NCBI GenBank assembly: GCA_020055645.1
Contig: CM034547.1
Location: 47,218,409 to 47,282,408, forward strand
DNA length: 64,000 nt
Source of the DNA: Tomocerus qinae
Taxonomy: Eukaryota; Arthropoda; Collembola; Entomobryomorpha; Tomoceridae
Reading direction: 5' to 3'
Made by a program: the position numbers and the translations under genes. Of this stretch, positions 22,101 through 33,763 are shown one piece after another. Each line of letters opens with the position of its first letter. Position 1 is the first letter of the stretch. Under the pieces are notes generated by a model. That model was not told the DNA's origin, made no database searches, and was given only the letters and a program-made list of their open reading frames with translations.

Positions 22101-25100
22101 GCAGAATACCCTCTTGAGGAACGGTTCTGAATTTCCAGTCCAAATCAGAACCCGGAAGAAGGGTGTGGAACCATGGTATTGTAGATGTTACCGGTTCGTC
22201 ACCCCCTGCTTCTAGTAAAAGAACATTGGAGTGCCCCATTTCTGATAATCTCCCTGCTACGACAGCCCCTGCAGATCCCCCACCGACTAAAAGTAAATAT
22301 ATATTAGAACATCATATGGATCTTTGCATTGATGAAATTATATATACACCTTTCGCTGTGGGAGAAAGTATTTATTTTTTGAGTAGAGTGAGGCTAACGC
22401 TTTACGGCTTTTAAAATGTTTCACTTTTCACGTTTACCCAAAATCCAATACGTAGTGAGGCCTTATTGTTTGTGTGCCTGAAACTTTCCCTTTGCTTTCA
22501 CTTTGCTTTCACAAGCACAACTGTGAAAGCCTTATGGCAGAGCTTATGACTTACAATTTTTCCTAAACATTAATTTTCGTAAGCAAAATTGTTTTCCCAT
22601 AATATATAAACGATAATGGTTAAATAAATTCAGATCTATATCGTCAACTTACCAACAATAAAATCATATTCATTCCATATGATTGGCTGCTGCATGGAAT
22701 CTTCCTTAAGTGCTAGATACATATTCATAACAACGAAATGGCCTAGAAAATTTACCCACGCTTTCATAGCACCTCCAAACACACTGTCTAAACCCATTTT
22801 CGTTTCTGAACCATGTAAACGCGTCAACTAGCATTGGATTTTAATAACGCTCAATGTACTTTGCAAAATTGCAAACATGGCACATAGGTTGACATTCAGA
22901 AGATAGTTTAATAATTAGTAAATTATTACAGTCAAGTCAAACGCAAATATGGCAAAGAGATCCGAAAATGAAAACAGTTGGAAGACATTATTGGCAATCT
23001 GCAACAGACAGGAACTTATAGTTATTTTGAGATTCTTTCATATCCATGTCATATAGCGCAATGAACTGTGACAATTACGAAGGCAAGGCAGAGATTTTCA
23101 GGCCCAATGAAGTAATTTTCTGTATTCAAAGAAAACCTTTTGTGATTAATTGAATAAAATGTGTATTCTAGCAGCATTAACTTCGTAAATACCTATAATG
23201 TCAACTTTTTCAGAAATTACATTTATAATTGTTAATCGATGTTCTAGTCCATTGTCGATATTATCAATTATACTGTTTAATGTACACTGCACATATGCAC
23301 TCAAGCCTATGTAACTTTAATATACTGCTACAGGGCTGTTGTTACACAGTACCAATATTGCTAAAGTATTTTAAGGTAAAATTGAAACAGCGTTACTGAT
23401 CGCACTAAGATTCATTCGAAATTATTGTAATATCTGTCCATTTCTGAACCAAGACTATACTACAGGACAAAATACTTCTAAATTCGAGAAGTGTATGGTA
23501 TGCTAATAAATAAATATCTGTTGTAGTAGTACAGGAATCAGAACTGCTCCTTTAAACTGTAGGTGAGGAATATTAATTTTGTAAATAGAAATTGCACGAA
23601 ACAGTCCCAACTTTAACCAATCTTTAACTAACAAGTACAGACAATACAGCAAAGCATATTTTCAACAAAATACATTTCACTAGAATTCACGGAAAACACC
23701 ACCTAAAATGCACCGTGGGAGACTGGTAACGGTAAAAGAGCAGAGATAATTTTATTTCTGCCAAAGTTCTTGCGTATCTGATATCATGATAATTTTAACA
23801 ACTTTTATCAGCCTTATTTGCATATACTTAAGGCGCCTATTCTTATGTAATGGCATGTCTTTAAATGTACAGATTAAATCTGCGTATGTAACAAAATCCT
23901 TCTTTAGCAGAACTTCTTAGGTTTTTATAGTCCTTTATCAGTTTTCCACATTTTTATCAACAATAGTAGCGGTTTAATGCAAACAAACTGCTGAGTAAAA
24001 AAAATTACAATCTACCTTTAAATCATATGTAAATATAATAGGCTGAATTTTACAGACTCTTTGGAAGTAAGTTTCAGTTGCGACTCAAACTAAAGAATGA
24101 AAAGAATTTCAGAAAAACTAATCCACACTTGCAGACAGAGTAGAAAACTAGAGCTTCTGACATAAATAAGTAGTAAACGACATAGTTTTTAGCATAATAT
24201 AAAATGAATAATCATGTTGGTGCATCCAATAACGTGATGCATAATGTTTAGCTTAGCTTTTGTATACGCAGGCTGCTAAGGTGGAAGTGGAAATAGACAT
24301 CATCATGTATTTTTTATTGTTTAAAAGTACACAGCACACTTTGCGTGCACATAAGTGCAACAATAAGTAATTTTAATATATTAAAATGTAATAATAATGA
24401 CAGATAGCATGTAATTAGTTTATAGTGACAGTGACAGACGGACAAAGCTTTTCCTTCCTTGCGTTACCTACTTATTGTTCAGAAAGGTTATTCTACTATT
24501 CCACTGTTCTAATTAACTTTCTTCATTTTTTATTGTCAAGCCGTAAGCATTTGTTCACTTTATGTAGGTAATTGTACTGCATCGTTGTTAGCCTGTGCAA
24601 CAATACTAATGTATTACACAGTAAAATACTTGTCACAGTTGTACCTACAGCATGCAGAATTGTAAATGTAAGTTGCAGTACTAGATAAGTAGAACTTCCC
24701 CTATTCATAATTATACAGTCAAGTTCTCCTCCTCCCTTTTCCTTTTAAGATCAGTCTTGGCTTTGTATTCATTTTCATTTCATTTAGATAACCGAAATAT
24801 CTCTTTAGGTTACATAACTACTAATTAAAAAATACCTACGATGAGTACATTTATTTTTGTACTCCCCTTTTTACGCTTTCATGCCCTTAAAAACGAAAAA
24901 TAATCTATCATTAGTGTAATAATATCCAGACAGACGAGTACTGAAATCTGACATTTCAAGAGATGGTGATAGCGTTGAATTTCTACTGTTTTTGCAAATT
25001 AAGTTTCATATTACAATCATCGCAACAAAACGGGTAAAGGTTTATGGGACCAAAAAAGGAGTCATTTTGTCCCTAAAGAGAGGTCATTTTGTCCCGGGTA

Positions 25101-27466
25101 CAAGGAGCCATAGAAAAAGTATATGGGGCCCTACCACAAAGTACAAAGGGCCATAAATAAGAGTACCAAATTCTATAAAACATAAACAAATTTTATTTAC
25201 TCAAAATTAAGTAATTACTATAAATATAAAAATTTAAATTGAGTGTCAGTAACAAAAAATGCAGAAATGAGCAGGTATATCATCATTGTAATGAAATTCA
25301 CGTTTTTATCATCTGAGGAGCTTTAGATACCAATATGTTCACTTTCTGATTCTGATTCAGAATCTGTGTTAGAATTACTAATGGGTACTAGTTAGTTGAG
25401 AAGCCATTTTAAACACATTATCGCAATTACTTTGCAACTAAAATTGCTCTGTAACTTACTTACGTAACGTAAGGTAAAGCAAGCAAAGGTATTAGGGCAT
25501 TCATCACTACTATATTATGGATATCTCAGCCTTATCTCGTAATTTTGTATACCGATAGCATGGAGATATTTTTATTTCATGTATAAGTAGTCATTTCTTT
25601 TATTTATTTATACTATTATACCTATGGAAAAATACTCCTTCTATGGGAGAAAAGAATTTTAAATGCCTTCAGTCTCTTTTTATGGTCCCTTGTACTCTGG
25701 CCCAAAAGACTTTATTTTATGGACAAAATGACTTTTTCTATGACCCCTTTTACTCCCACCCCAACAAAACCTGCTTAATTGCTTCAACAAGCATTTAAGT
25801 TACGAAGAATTCAGACGAATGCGAACTTTATACCATTCATTGATATAAAAAGCTATGCATAGATAGGACATGGCATAACTATGTATGTACTAAAAGCCCG
25901 TATTACATTTAACGTTTCCTATAGTATAGTATTAACCATGCAATTATAAAACTCCAATTTACAATAACTTTTATTGACATTGACACTTACTTGAGTCCAA
26001 GTGCAAGTGTACCAATTCGCGTGTATTTCTATTTAACTAGCTGAGATTCGCAAGAATCGCATTAAAACGTTACTATCTTTGTTTCGCAGGAAAAAGTTAT
26101 CCATTTAAGGTCATACAATTAACATTTAATACTGTTACCATAAAGCTATGTTTGCTATGTGATTGATGTATCGTATCATGGTCATAATGTACTTTGACTA
26201 TTTAGTTATATACTAATTATCTATGGTACATAATGATTAATGACCCTGATTATTGATAAGTACATGTCTGTAACAAGTTACTTCTAGATTTTAAAAATTC
26301 TAGTATGTAGAAGTGTAAAGAACATTTGCATAAAAAAGGCATGTGAAAAGTAAATGCGTTCGTGCGTAGATCACTTGAAAACTTAGCCACATAATACATC
26401 ACAAAGTTGAGACAGATACAGTAGTGTAAAAGCTTCATGTACTTTTTGAGCCGTTGTGCGTCAGGAGGCAGGATTAATTGAAATGAGCTTAAATTTATGT
26501 TTTGTATAATGTCAATTTTATATGCTTATAAATAGTTAGCTAGTAGATGAAGAAGTTTTATCAATTTGAATGATTATTGCTATGTTAAAATAAGTGGTTG
26601 GCCTACGTGATGTTTGTTTCAGTTACTCAAAACGTCAGAGTCAGAGCTAATCTAATTAAATGTTCTGCTATGCACACGAATAATATCGGTCAAAGCATGT
26701 GGACTAGTGTGGACTAGTGTGGACTGTGAACAAAGTCGTGAGGCCTGTTGTGGGCATGAATTTATTATATATAATGTAGTTATATGTAATATAGTTGTCA
26801 GTGGTTTGAAGAGAAATTTTTCCGATAGGACATCTCTAAGTTAATCTGTTGTGATAGACCTCAGAGTCAGAGTGTCATTGGCACTATCGGAAATAAGACA
26901 CAAAGTTCCCCACTCCCCTTTCCTACAGATTTCCAGAAATTCCTAATAGTTCTTGTTCTTAGTTATCTACAAAACGAAACATAAGTTACATAAGTCCTTT
27001 ATTATGCTTGCTACTACCCAGAATTTCGGTGCGTGTTTAAAATAGTTAAAGCCTAGAGGAGAATACAAAAAGTATGATTTACACACTGTGATGTTGTATT
27101 TAAGTAGTAGGTGATAGTAAATAATAATAATCTCACTTTTTCTGCCGACGGTAGAATAATTTTTGATCTTCCTGACCCTATTTTTTATTGTATAATATAT
27201 GCCAACAATTTCACTTCTGTTTCATTTACTTCTGTCCATTGAAGAAGTTTTATTCAGTTGGCTATAATTAATGTGGAGTTGTGTGCTTGTGCTATCTATG
27301 ATATAATCTATAATGAAAATAAACTCAACGGAGATTCGGGATTTGGAATAAACTAGTTATTCACAAAATATAATAATATAATACATATACATACCTGCAT
27401 CTGCAACTGCATTAACCAAATCAAGATGTTTGTCACGGTCAAAGATGCGGCAATTTTGTTACCCAT
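19117..27466 (-). CDS. GMC oxidoreductase (glucose dehydrogenase-like, FAD-dependent, predicted secreted)
   Basis: 13 coding exons on the minus strand: 27466-27395, 22827-22653, 22286-22084, 21962-21773, 21675-21541, 21212-21091, 21018-20848, 20452-20299, 20172-20009, 19934-19803, 19731-19686, 19610-19328, 19258-19117; 662 residues with all phases matching. Exon 1 encodes a short hydrophobic leader ([13 protein letters not shown]) typical of a signal peptide, separated from the rest by a 4.6-kb intron. The FAD-binding motif [15 protein letters not shown] begins near residue 82; GMC signature 1 is [13 protein letters not shown], signature 2 [16 protein letters not shown], and the C-terminal active-site region has [10 protein letters not shown] and SGNTNAP. 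Family members oxidise sugars, alcohols or steroids; the substrate cannot be read from sequence. Exon 1 is the least certain part: it is joined by phase and leader character only. Its neighbour GNAT starts 144 bp away on the other strand. Confidence 0.9.
20585..20700. repeat. Probable transposon-end fragment in a GMC intron
   Basis: GC-richer patch in an AT-rich intron, read on the minus strand as GTAACCAGGAATTTGGGTAA followed by GGGGGTGGC and GGGGCCGGGACCC. This kind of text is common near ends of hAT and similar elements in invertebrate genomes. No boundaries or target duplication could be fixed. Confidence 0.35.
22828..27394. other. First intron of the GMC gene (4.6 kb)
   Basis: AT-rich sequence with no supported gene on either strand. 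The only structured stretch is the diverged inverted repeat at about 25030-25770. A tiny 10-bp triplication (TGGACTAGTG) occurs at about 26700. Confidence 0.5.
25030..25770. repeat. Diverged terminal-inverted-repeat element in the GMC intron
   Basis: The left edge (about 25030-25150) reads GGTAAAGG, AGTCATTTTGTCC (twice, with variation) and GGTACAAGGAGCC; the right edge (about 25678-25765) is a rough reverse complement, with GGACAAAATGACTTTTTC and CCCCTTTTACTCCC. About 530 bp of AT-rich sequence lie between. Probably an old element; class unknown and edges approximate. Confidence 0.55.
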
Positions 27467-27610
27467 TTTACGAAGCCGACTCCCAAATTCATGTCACGTA
27501 ATATTAAAGTTTCTTCTTTCAATAATTATTTCAGAATCAGCATACAATACATACAGAATACATATTATAGAATACAATCAGGAGAGTTCAGAGTTTAACT
27601 TGCCTAAACC
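27467..27610. promoter_or_regulatory. Putative bidirectional promoter between GMC and GNAT genes
   Basis: Only 144 bp separate the two divergent start codons (27466 minus, 27611 plus). The interval is AT-rich with no recognisable core element. If both start codons are right, the two genes share this control region or have overlapping 5' UTRs. Confidence 0.4.
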
Positions 27611-29854
27611 ATGTCTAAATTGCAGATTTACAACATGGCAATGAGGCAGAATAAATTTTCTTCTGAAATGAATTTTTACACGTTTGGTGATGACATCCAC
27701 AATAATTCTTGGATAGTTGCCACATTTGAGAGGGAGGTATGTTGCCTTAAATTAACAAAATATCTTATCTACATGTAAATCGAAAGACCATATCTGTAGA
27801 CATGTAATAATGTAAAAAAACCTACAGCAAGCCGTAACAGAAGCTCGCCTGAGTAAAAGTTACCGTGTACACATTTTGGTAGACGAAAAGTCACACGTAA
27901 CACAAAACCGAACGTACGGATTTTGATCAAGCTTTCAGAATTGAGTCTTTATATATGTAGCTACGACATATTAAAAATTCAGACATTGATATTATAAGGA
28001 AACGAAACTATACCATTTGAAAAATCAATACAAAATCAAAATCGATGAATGTTGACTATAAAAATCAACATAAAATCAAAATAAATTTGGTAGAAGCGGA
28101 GTGAAATGTTTTATACTATCATTCTAACAATTGATAAGAAACGCAATTGAACTTTTTAATGCCCATTTTCACTTTGACTATCAAAATCAAGACAGAGTGA
28201 GCGCACGACATCTCAGAAACCAATGGACCGATTTGCCCGAAAATCAATAGAGATCGTTACCAGTCCATAGGTATGGTTTTTGCCAAGTTTAATTATTATC
28301 CGTCAATTCATTCGGGAGTTATCGTGGGTACGGACGGACGGACAGACTGTGTGATTCTATTAGCTGCCTTATTCAGGCGAGCTAAAATTGATTAATGTTA
28401 ACTATGAAAATAAACACAAATTCAAAATTGATAATTGTTGACTATAAAAATCAACAGAAAATCAAAATCGGTTAATATTGACTATTAAATTCAACAGAAA
28501 ATCAAAATCGGTTAATATTGACTATTAAATTCAACAGAAAATCAAAATCGGTCAATATTAATAATGAAAATCAATAGAAATTGGAATAATGCAAGTTTGA
28601 CTATAAAATTGAATATAAATGTAAAATAGATTTATTTCCGTCCTCTTATAGTTACTTTTCGGTTTTATTTGCTTTACTATAAAATCTTAAATTTGGTAGA
28701 AGCGGAGTGAAATATTTTATACTATCCCGCTAACAATTTATAGGAAACGCAATTGAACTTTTTAATGCCCATTTTTCACTTTGACTATCAAAATGAAGAC
28801 AAAGTGAGCGCGCGGTATCTCAGCAACCAATGGACCGATTAGCCCCAAAATCAATAGGGATCGTCAGTGCTCCATAGACATTGTTTCTGCCTAGTTTGGT
28901 CAATATCCGTCTTTGCGTTCGAAAGTTATCGTGGGTACGGACGGACGGACGGACGGACGGACGGACGGACGGACGGACGTACGGACGGACAGACTGTGAG
29001 ATTCTATAAGCTGCCTTATTCAGGCGAGCTAAAAAGTTCGGTTAATAATATTCAGTTAATTTTACTTACAGTTAAGTACAATTGTACATTAAACTGATTG
29101 AACTCATTTATTGTGCACAGGACCGCGGAATGGACATAAATATCTCCCCTCCTAAGTCAAAAGAAAATATATCAGAAGTGAAAGAAGCATTAATTAACAC
29201 AGATATAATTAACTGGAGCGAACCGTATATATTTGCTGCTGTAGATCGTGAAATTTCTTCTATGGTTCGCGATATTTGCGTAGACATTAAAGGCAATAAC
29301 ACTTGTGTCAACCCATGTATCATGTACTACATGAGTCCATCAGATTGTATTGAAATGGAATTACCGTATGAAAATATTGTATTAGAGATTCTACTTTTTC
29401 TGGCATAACATCTTTCAGTAATTTAAAAATGATTGCACTATGAAATAGGAATCACGACGAAAATGTCGAGGTAAAACGCTTGGATACGTGCTCTGGAGGT
29501 CAGTTTTTGTACAGAACGTGGAAGTTTTCCACCACAGGCTCCCTGCCGTACATTTACAAGGTATTAGACAGAAATGAATCTACAGGAGTATTTGTCCATG
29601 GGAAACTAGTCAGCGGAATATTAGTAGGGGGTAGTGGACTGATGGGTCTGTTACATACAGAAGATGAACATCGAAAAAAGGGCTATGGAAAACTCTGTAT
29701 GCAAAATCATATGAAAACTATAGCCAAAAACGGCCTAATTCCATGCTGCACAGTTGAGTATCACAATGAAGCTTCTAACTTGTTTCAAAGAAAAGTTGGT
29801 CTTAAATTTTCGCATTATGCTGACTTCATCACCTTCAGTAGCAATACTTTTTAA
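27611..29854 (+). CDS. GNAT-fold N-acyl/acetyltransferase (FR47/GLYAT-like)
   Basis: Three exons: 27611-27736, 29121-29365, 29449-29854; 258 residues, phases 0 and 2. The first exon starts at the ATG at 27611, preceded in frame by a stop (TAA at 27602); in-frame ATGs at 27635 and 27641 are alternatives. It encodes an N-terminal region with NFYTFGDD and SWIVATFERE. The last exon has the GNAT core: a strand GKLVSGILVGGSGLMGLLHT, then the acetyl-CoA pyrophosphate loop HRKKGYGKL (pattern RxxGxG), then a C-terminal NEASNLFQRKVGLKF helix-turn, as in glycine N-acyltransferase-like and FR47-type proteins. The acceptor substrate is unknown. The 1.4-kb first intron is almost filled by transposable-element copies (27819-29034). 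The exon 2 donor (GTATGA after 29365) is chosen to keep phase. Confidence 0.85.
27819..28387. mobile_element. Helentron/DINE-like element, copy B
   Basis: Left end AACCTACAGCAAGCCG with AGCTCGCCTGAGTAAA, a short stretch of the ATCAACAGAAAATC minisatellite, then the conserved block from TTTGGTAGAAGCGGAGTG to a GGAC microsatellite, ending with the imperfect hairpin AGCTGCCTTATTCAGGCGAG and CTAAAA. The GCTCGCCTGA motif near the left end is the complement of the right-end hairpin. Lies in GNAT intron 1. Confidence 0.65.
28388..29034. mobile_element. Helentron/DINE-like element, copy B2 (head-to-tail with B)
   Basis: Begins directly after the right end of copy B with the minisatellite (about five ~40-bp units), repeats the conserved block from 28692, contains an expanded GGAC run, and ends with the same hairpin and CTAAAA at 29034. 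It lacks the left-end block, so the pair looks like a tandem array made from one and a half elements. Confidence 0.65.
28936..28990. repeat. GGAC tetranucleotide microsatellite
   Basis: About 13 GGAC units, one altered (GTAC near 28980). The same position in other copies of this element family has one to three units, so the run has expanded in this copy. Confidence 0.9.
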
Positions 29855-30139
29855 AATTGTACGTCAATTATGAAGTGATATAGATCAAAAAATTGAATTT
29901 TTATTTGTGTATACTTGTGTCGTGTCTCCAGTCTTTAAATGACTTTAATCAAAAAAGAGGTCAATCATGGTATATATTAAACTTCTTTCAAAATCTACCA
30001 AATTGAATATAATTTGGTGGAATATGACATATGACATTTGAAACAATAAATCTTAATTATAACCTTCAATGGCGGACTGTGGAGATATATACTTTTATTT
30101 AAAAAATAGTATTCGTAGTTCAATTTCAATATAACAAAC

Positions 30140-32048
30140 TTAGCGAATCTTTCGCATGCGACCTCTTCTTTCTATAGGTTTCGGAAGGGGTAGTTTCAAT
30201 TTTCCTTCGTAATTTTTCTGAAATGGGTTTCTCTTGATAGTAATTCCAACTGCTCGGGCAAGGGTAAGTAATCTAAAATAAATTACAATAAACGGTAATT
30301 AATTTTCATAATGAAAAACAAAAAATATTCAGTCTCATTTAAAAGTCTAGATTGAAATGTAGCTTAGTTAACTTTTATTTATTCACAAATCTACTCTCAT
30401 ACACTTGTAGACACTAAATTCATCGGGAATTTAAAAATGAACTGCACTTAGTCAAACAAAAATATTTGATACAATTTCCTAAACTCAATAAAAAATTTGA
30501 CCTATTTCAGCTTGTCTTGATCCTAGTCAACAGTAAAGTTATAGAAATATTGTAGTACGGAATTATTCTTACTTTTTTATGTGAATTTGAAGACTTATTG
30601 TAACCAATTGTACGTCAAAATTGAAGTCATTTGCAAGAAGCATCAATACAAAAATATAGCAGCACGTTTTATCTCTCAGTGTATCAGGTCGATGTCTATG
30701 AACAGAACAAAAAATGAAGAAAACAAATTATAAAATTATAAGTTACCATACTATCAAAATTAAATATTACTGCATGATATTGGTTTTAATTTATACTTTC
30801 AAATGCACACACACCTTATGCCATTAGCATTTACAAACGTAAAGTTGTTTAGAGCTTTCTCCACAAGCCAAGCAGGAAATTCTGGTGGTAGGGGAGGCAG
30901 TCCTTTTTTCTTTAGTCCATCGGCCCTCAATTTTAGTATGCCGATTAAAACTTCAGTGTATATAACCAGCTTTGTCAAAAGTAAAGACCTCGGATCCGTC
31001 TTTCTCGCTGAGAGTCTATGCCACATTATGAAGAAATAGTCTGAAAACCTATTAATGAGCCAGACAAGTTTTTAATTTAATGTGAGAGCACTATTTAAAA
31101 CGCAGCACTAATAAATAAAATAAATCAGTAAAAATCGGACCTTTTGCTTTCACGCCAACTATCTATCTGCTCACGAGTGACATCGAGGAATTCAGTTGCC
31201 AATGAATCCATGTCGTCCAATTCAGAATTTGACAATATATCCGATATTTTGTATACGTCGTGAACATTGGTGGTTTCACGATTGCAAGGAGGAATGTATT
31301 CCAAAATAGTGTCATCTTTATATTCAGGCGGAAGTTCCCCACCAACAGCATCCATTGCAGCATCGGCTGCAGTTTGCAGACTTTCTTCCATCTCAGTTGC
31401 ATCTGTAGCTGCCTATATCAAATAAAATTAATTACGATAAACGTTGCGTATTGCGTAGTAAATAATGCAATTTATTTAATAAGGATCAACATTGAACATG
31501 ATCCTATAAACTTGCTTCCCAACCTTTTCCCGTCTTTCCTGTGTAAGAACTTTCATTTTGGATCCAAATGATTTCACCAATCCAACTCCAGCGGCTCTCC
31601 TTTCTTCAGCAGTTAATGCCACCTTTGTGGATCTTTCTACATTCTGAACATACGAATGTCCTTTACGGTACGGTGAAACAGTTATCGGCAGAGCTTCAAA
31701 CATTTTTATTTTTTTCTTTTTCCGTATTGCAATGAAAGTGCGCATTTCAGACGGGGTTTGTAAGCCAATTCCATTTTGTCCACCCGATATACTACTGAAT
31801 TGATTATCTGTTGACCCTATATACGTAACTTTATCATGCTGAAGTGCTAAGACTCTTTTATTTTTATCAGTGCTTGCGATCCCTGCTTGAATAGCTGGCT
31901 TAAAGACACTTGCCGCAGTACCCGACCCAAGATCTATCACCCCCTGTTCTCCAGTATCACTTAAACTTATGTCTGCGTGCTCAAATCTTACTATTATAGG
32001 CTGATTGGGCACACGATCGACAATTTTCTTCACTTTCACTTTTCCCAT
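30140..32048 (-). CDS. POLR1E: RNA polymerase I subunit POLR1E (PAF53 / RPA49)
   Basis: Five coding exons on the minus strand: 32048-31524, 31412-31141, 31048-30815, 30695-30573, 30272-30140; 428 residues. The N-terminal dimerisation part includes KNKRVLALQHDKVTYIGSTD and MFEALPITVSPY; the middle has ELPPEYKDDTILEYIPPCN and VHDVYKISDILSNSELD, which closely match the PAF53 linker; the C-terminal tandem winged-helix part has LLTKLVIYTEVLIGILKLRA and the basic end ERRGRMRKIR. In the family it forms a heterodimer with POLR1G/RPA34 on RNA polymerase I in the nucleolus and aids initiation and elongation. The start is the first ATG in frame (32048). It is convergent with the GNAT gene (286 bp between stop codons). 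Confidence 0.93.
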
Positions 32049-33071
32049 AGTTTTTAATGTTGACGATTCAAAAATTCGTCCTACATACGAATCCCGAAAA
32101 CACAAAACCAAACTGAGCAAACTGCTTAGAGGTGTTTAGTGTTTACATAACATTTTATTACACAAAAATGAAATGTGCATGCATGTGTGCCTTCAGCCTT
32201 GTGTGTGTGTACCGATATGCCTTTATGCTTCAAAAGTGATCGCAGATCGACATGAGGTTTCATCCTTGAATCTTGTCTCAAAGTTCCCGATCTTTCACTC
32301 ACTTTTACTGTTCATGTGTTCATTGCCACTTTTATCTTCCCCGGGACTGTCCAGCAAGAAGTCCAGTCGACTGGAGAAGGTTTCTGTGTTGTATTTGTAC
32401 AGTTTGTATACTAGCTGATAGATGAAGGCTGCAAGCAGTTTGAGCTGAGCTGAGCTGATTGATTGATGGGTGGGATTGAAAAATTCTAAAAAATAATTCT
32501 CTTTTCCTGGCAGGTTTCAGAGGTTTCTAGCGAGAATTAAGAGGTTTCTTATCGTAGGTGGACGCAACGGTGAACTGCTAACTGTGCCGACTTAACCTGC
32601 TACATACATACATTCATCACTAATTAATTATTTTTTTTCAGCAAGCAGGTCAGTATTTTATTTCATACCATACTTCTTAGTTTCATACTTCTATAAATAA
32701 TTTAAATAACATTGAACATAGACACGTTTTGTATACACTAGTAGGTAATAGGTACGTAAATTTGTTTACACAATACTAGCTTGAGAATAACTATTCTCCT
32801 TATAGATTGCAGTCTATCCCGCAGTCTCCAAGATTCCAGGTTCAGCCTCCAGCAGACTCATCCAGCAATAGTCATATCATAAGCATATCCTGAGTTACTA
32901 GTATATCTTGTGTAGTCAGCCTCAGTATATTTTGCATTACATCAATTGGGGAGAAGCTAAGTAAGTAGAAGACCTTGGCCTTTATCAGAGAGCGAACAGA
33001 TAATTGCTCTAATAAACATCCCTATAATCCTTGTTCTCCCTCTAACAAAGATAGTCTATCGGCCCATCTCA
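32049..33071. other. Divergent region between POLR1E and PCBD
   Basis: About 1 kb, containing a short TG-rich run near 32200 and a GAGCTGAGCTGAGCTGATT run near 32440. The PCBD promoter and possible untranslated exon(s) lie here; the stretch around 32640-32830 has splice-like signals but nothing firm. Confidence 0.4.
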
Positions 33072-33763
33072 ATGTCGTTTGGTCTTGGCTTGTTTAGTAA
33101 GATTTTACCGAAGAATCATTCCACGCCATTTGCAAGGAGCTATTCAAAAATTATTCTTCTCTTTCCCTACACGACTTCAATCACCACTACAAAAGGAATA
33201 AGAACAGTTACAAAAATGGTACGATAATAAAACGAAAGTTCAAGTTTACGCTTTACTATAATCTAATTCTAAGCTAACGCAGCTGCAGCCTTTCAAGCTC
33301 AATATAGTTTGATCTCAGAAAGTCAAAGCTCGTATTAAATCATATAGATTTTGTTGAATTACAGGCTTCTAACAAAGCAAAACTAAACGAAGAAGAACGA
33401 TCTCAACTGTTAAATCCTCTTCTAGAATCAGGCTGGTCCATGGTGGACGGTAGAGATGCCATAAACAAGGAATTTCAATTTCAAAATTTCAATGAGGTAC
33501 TTATACTTTTAATAATAATGATGCGAGCTTTACCACGATTCAAGTCATAATTTACATAGTGCACAATTTACAATCAATTTAATTTTCCATAGGCTTGGGG
33601 TTTCATGAATCGCGTTGCATTGCAGGCGGAAAAAATGGATCATCATCCGGAATGGTTTAATGTGTATAACAAGGTACAAATTACTCTCGCCAGTCATGAC
33701 GTAAATGGACTGAGTGGTCGGGATATCAAGTTGGCAACTTTCATTGAAAAAGCAGCCAAGTAA
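33072..33763 (+). CDS. PCBD: Pterin-4a-carbinolamine dehydratase (PCBD/DCoH)
   Basis: Three exons: 33072-33218, 33365-33496, 33593-33763; 149 residues from the upstream ATG. The conserved enzyme starts at the very end of exon 1 (the codon ATG followed by [12 protein letters not shown]), and the core carries [20 protein letters not shown] with the active-site histidines, then [17 protein letters not shown], matching the usual length of about 100 residues. The enzyme recycles the pterin cofactor of aromatic amino acid hydroxylases, and in vertebrates also dimerises with HNF1. The first exon is open for another 48 codons upstream and encodes a basic, Ser/Thr-rich leader lacking acidic residues, which looks like a mitochondrial targeting sequence; either start may be used. 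Confidence 0.93.

Noticed and set aside
26699..26727. 10-bp triplication TGGACTAGTG
   Set aside because: Short tandem slippage in an intron, no further significance.
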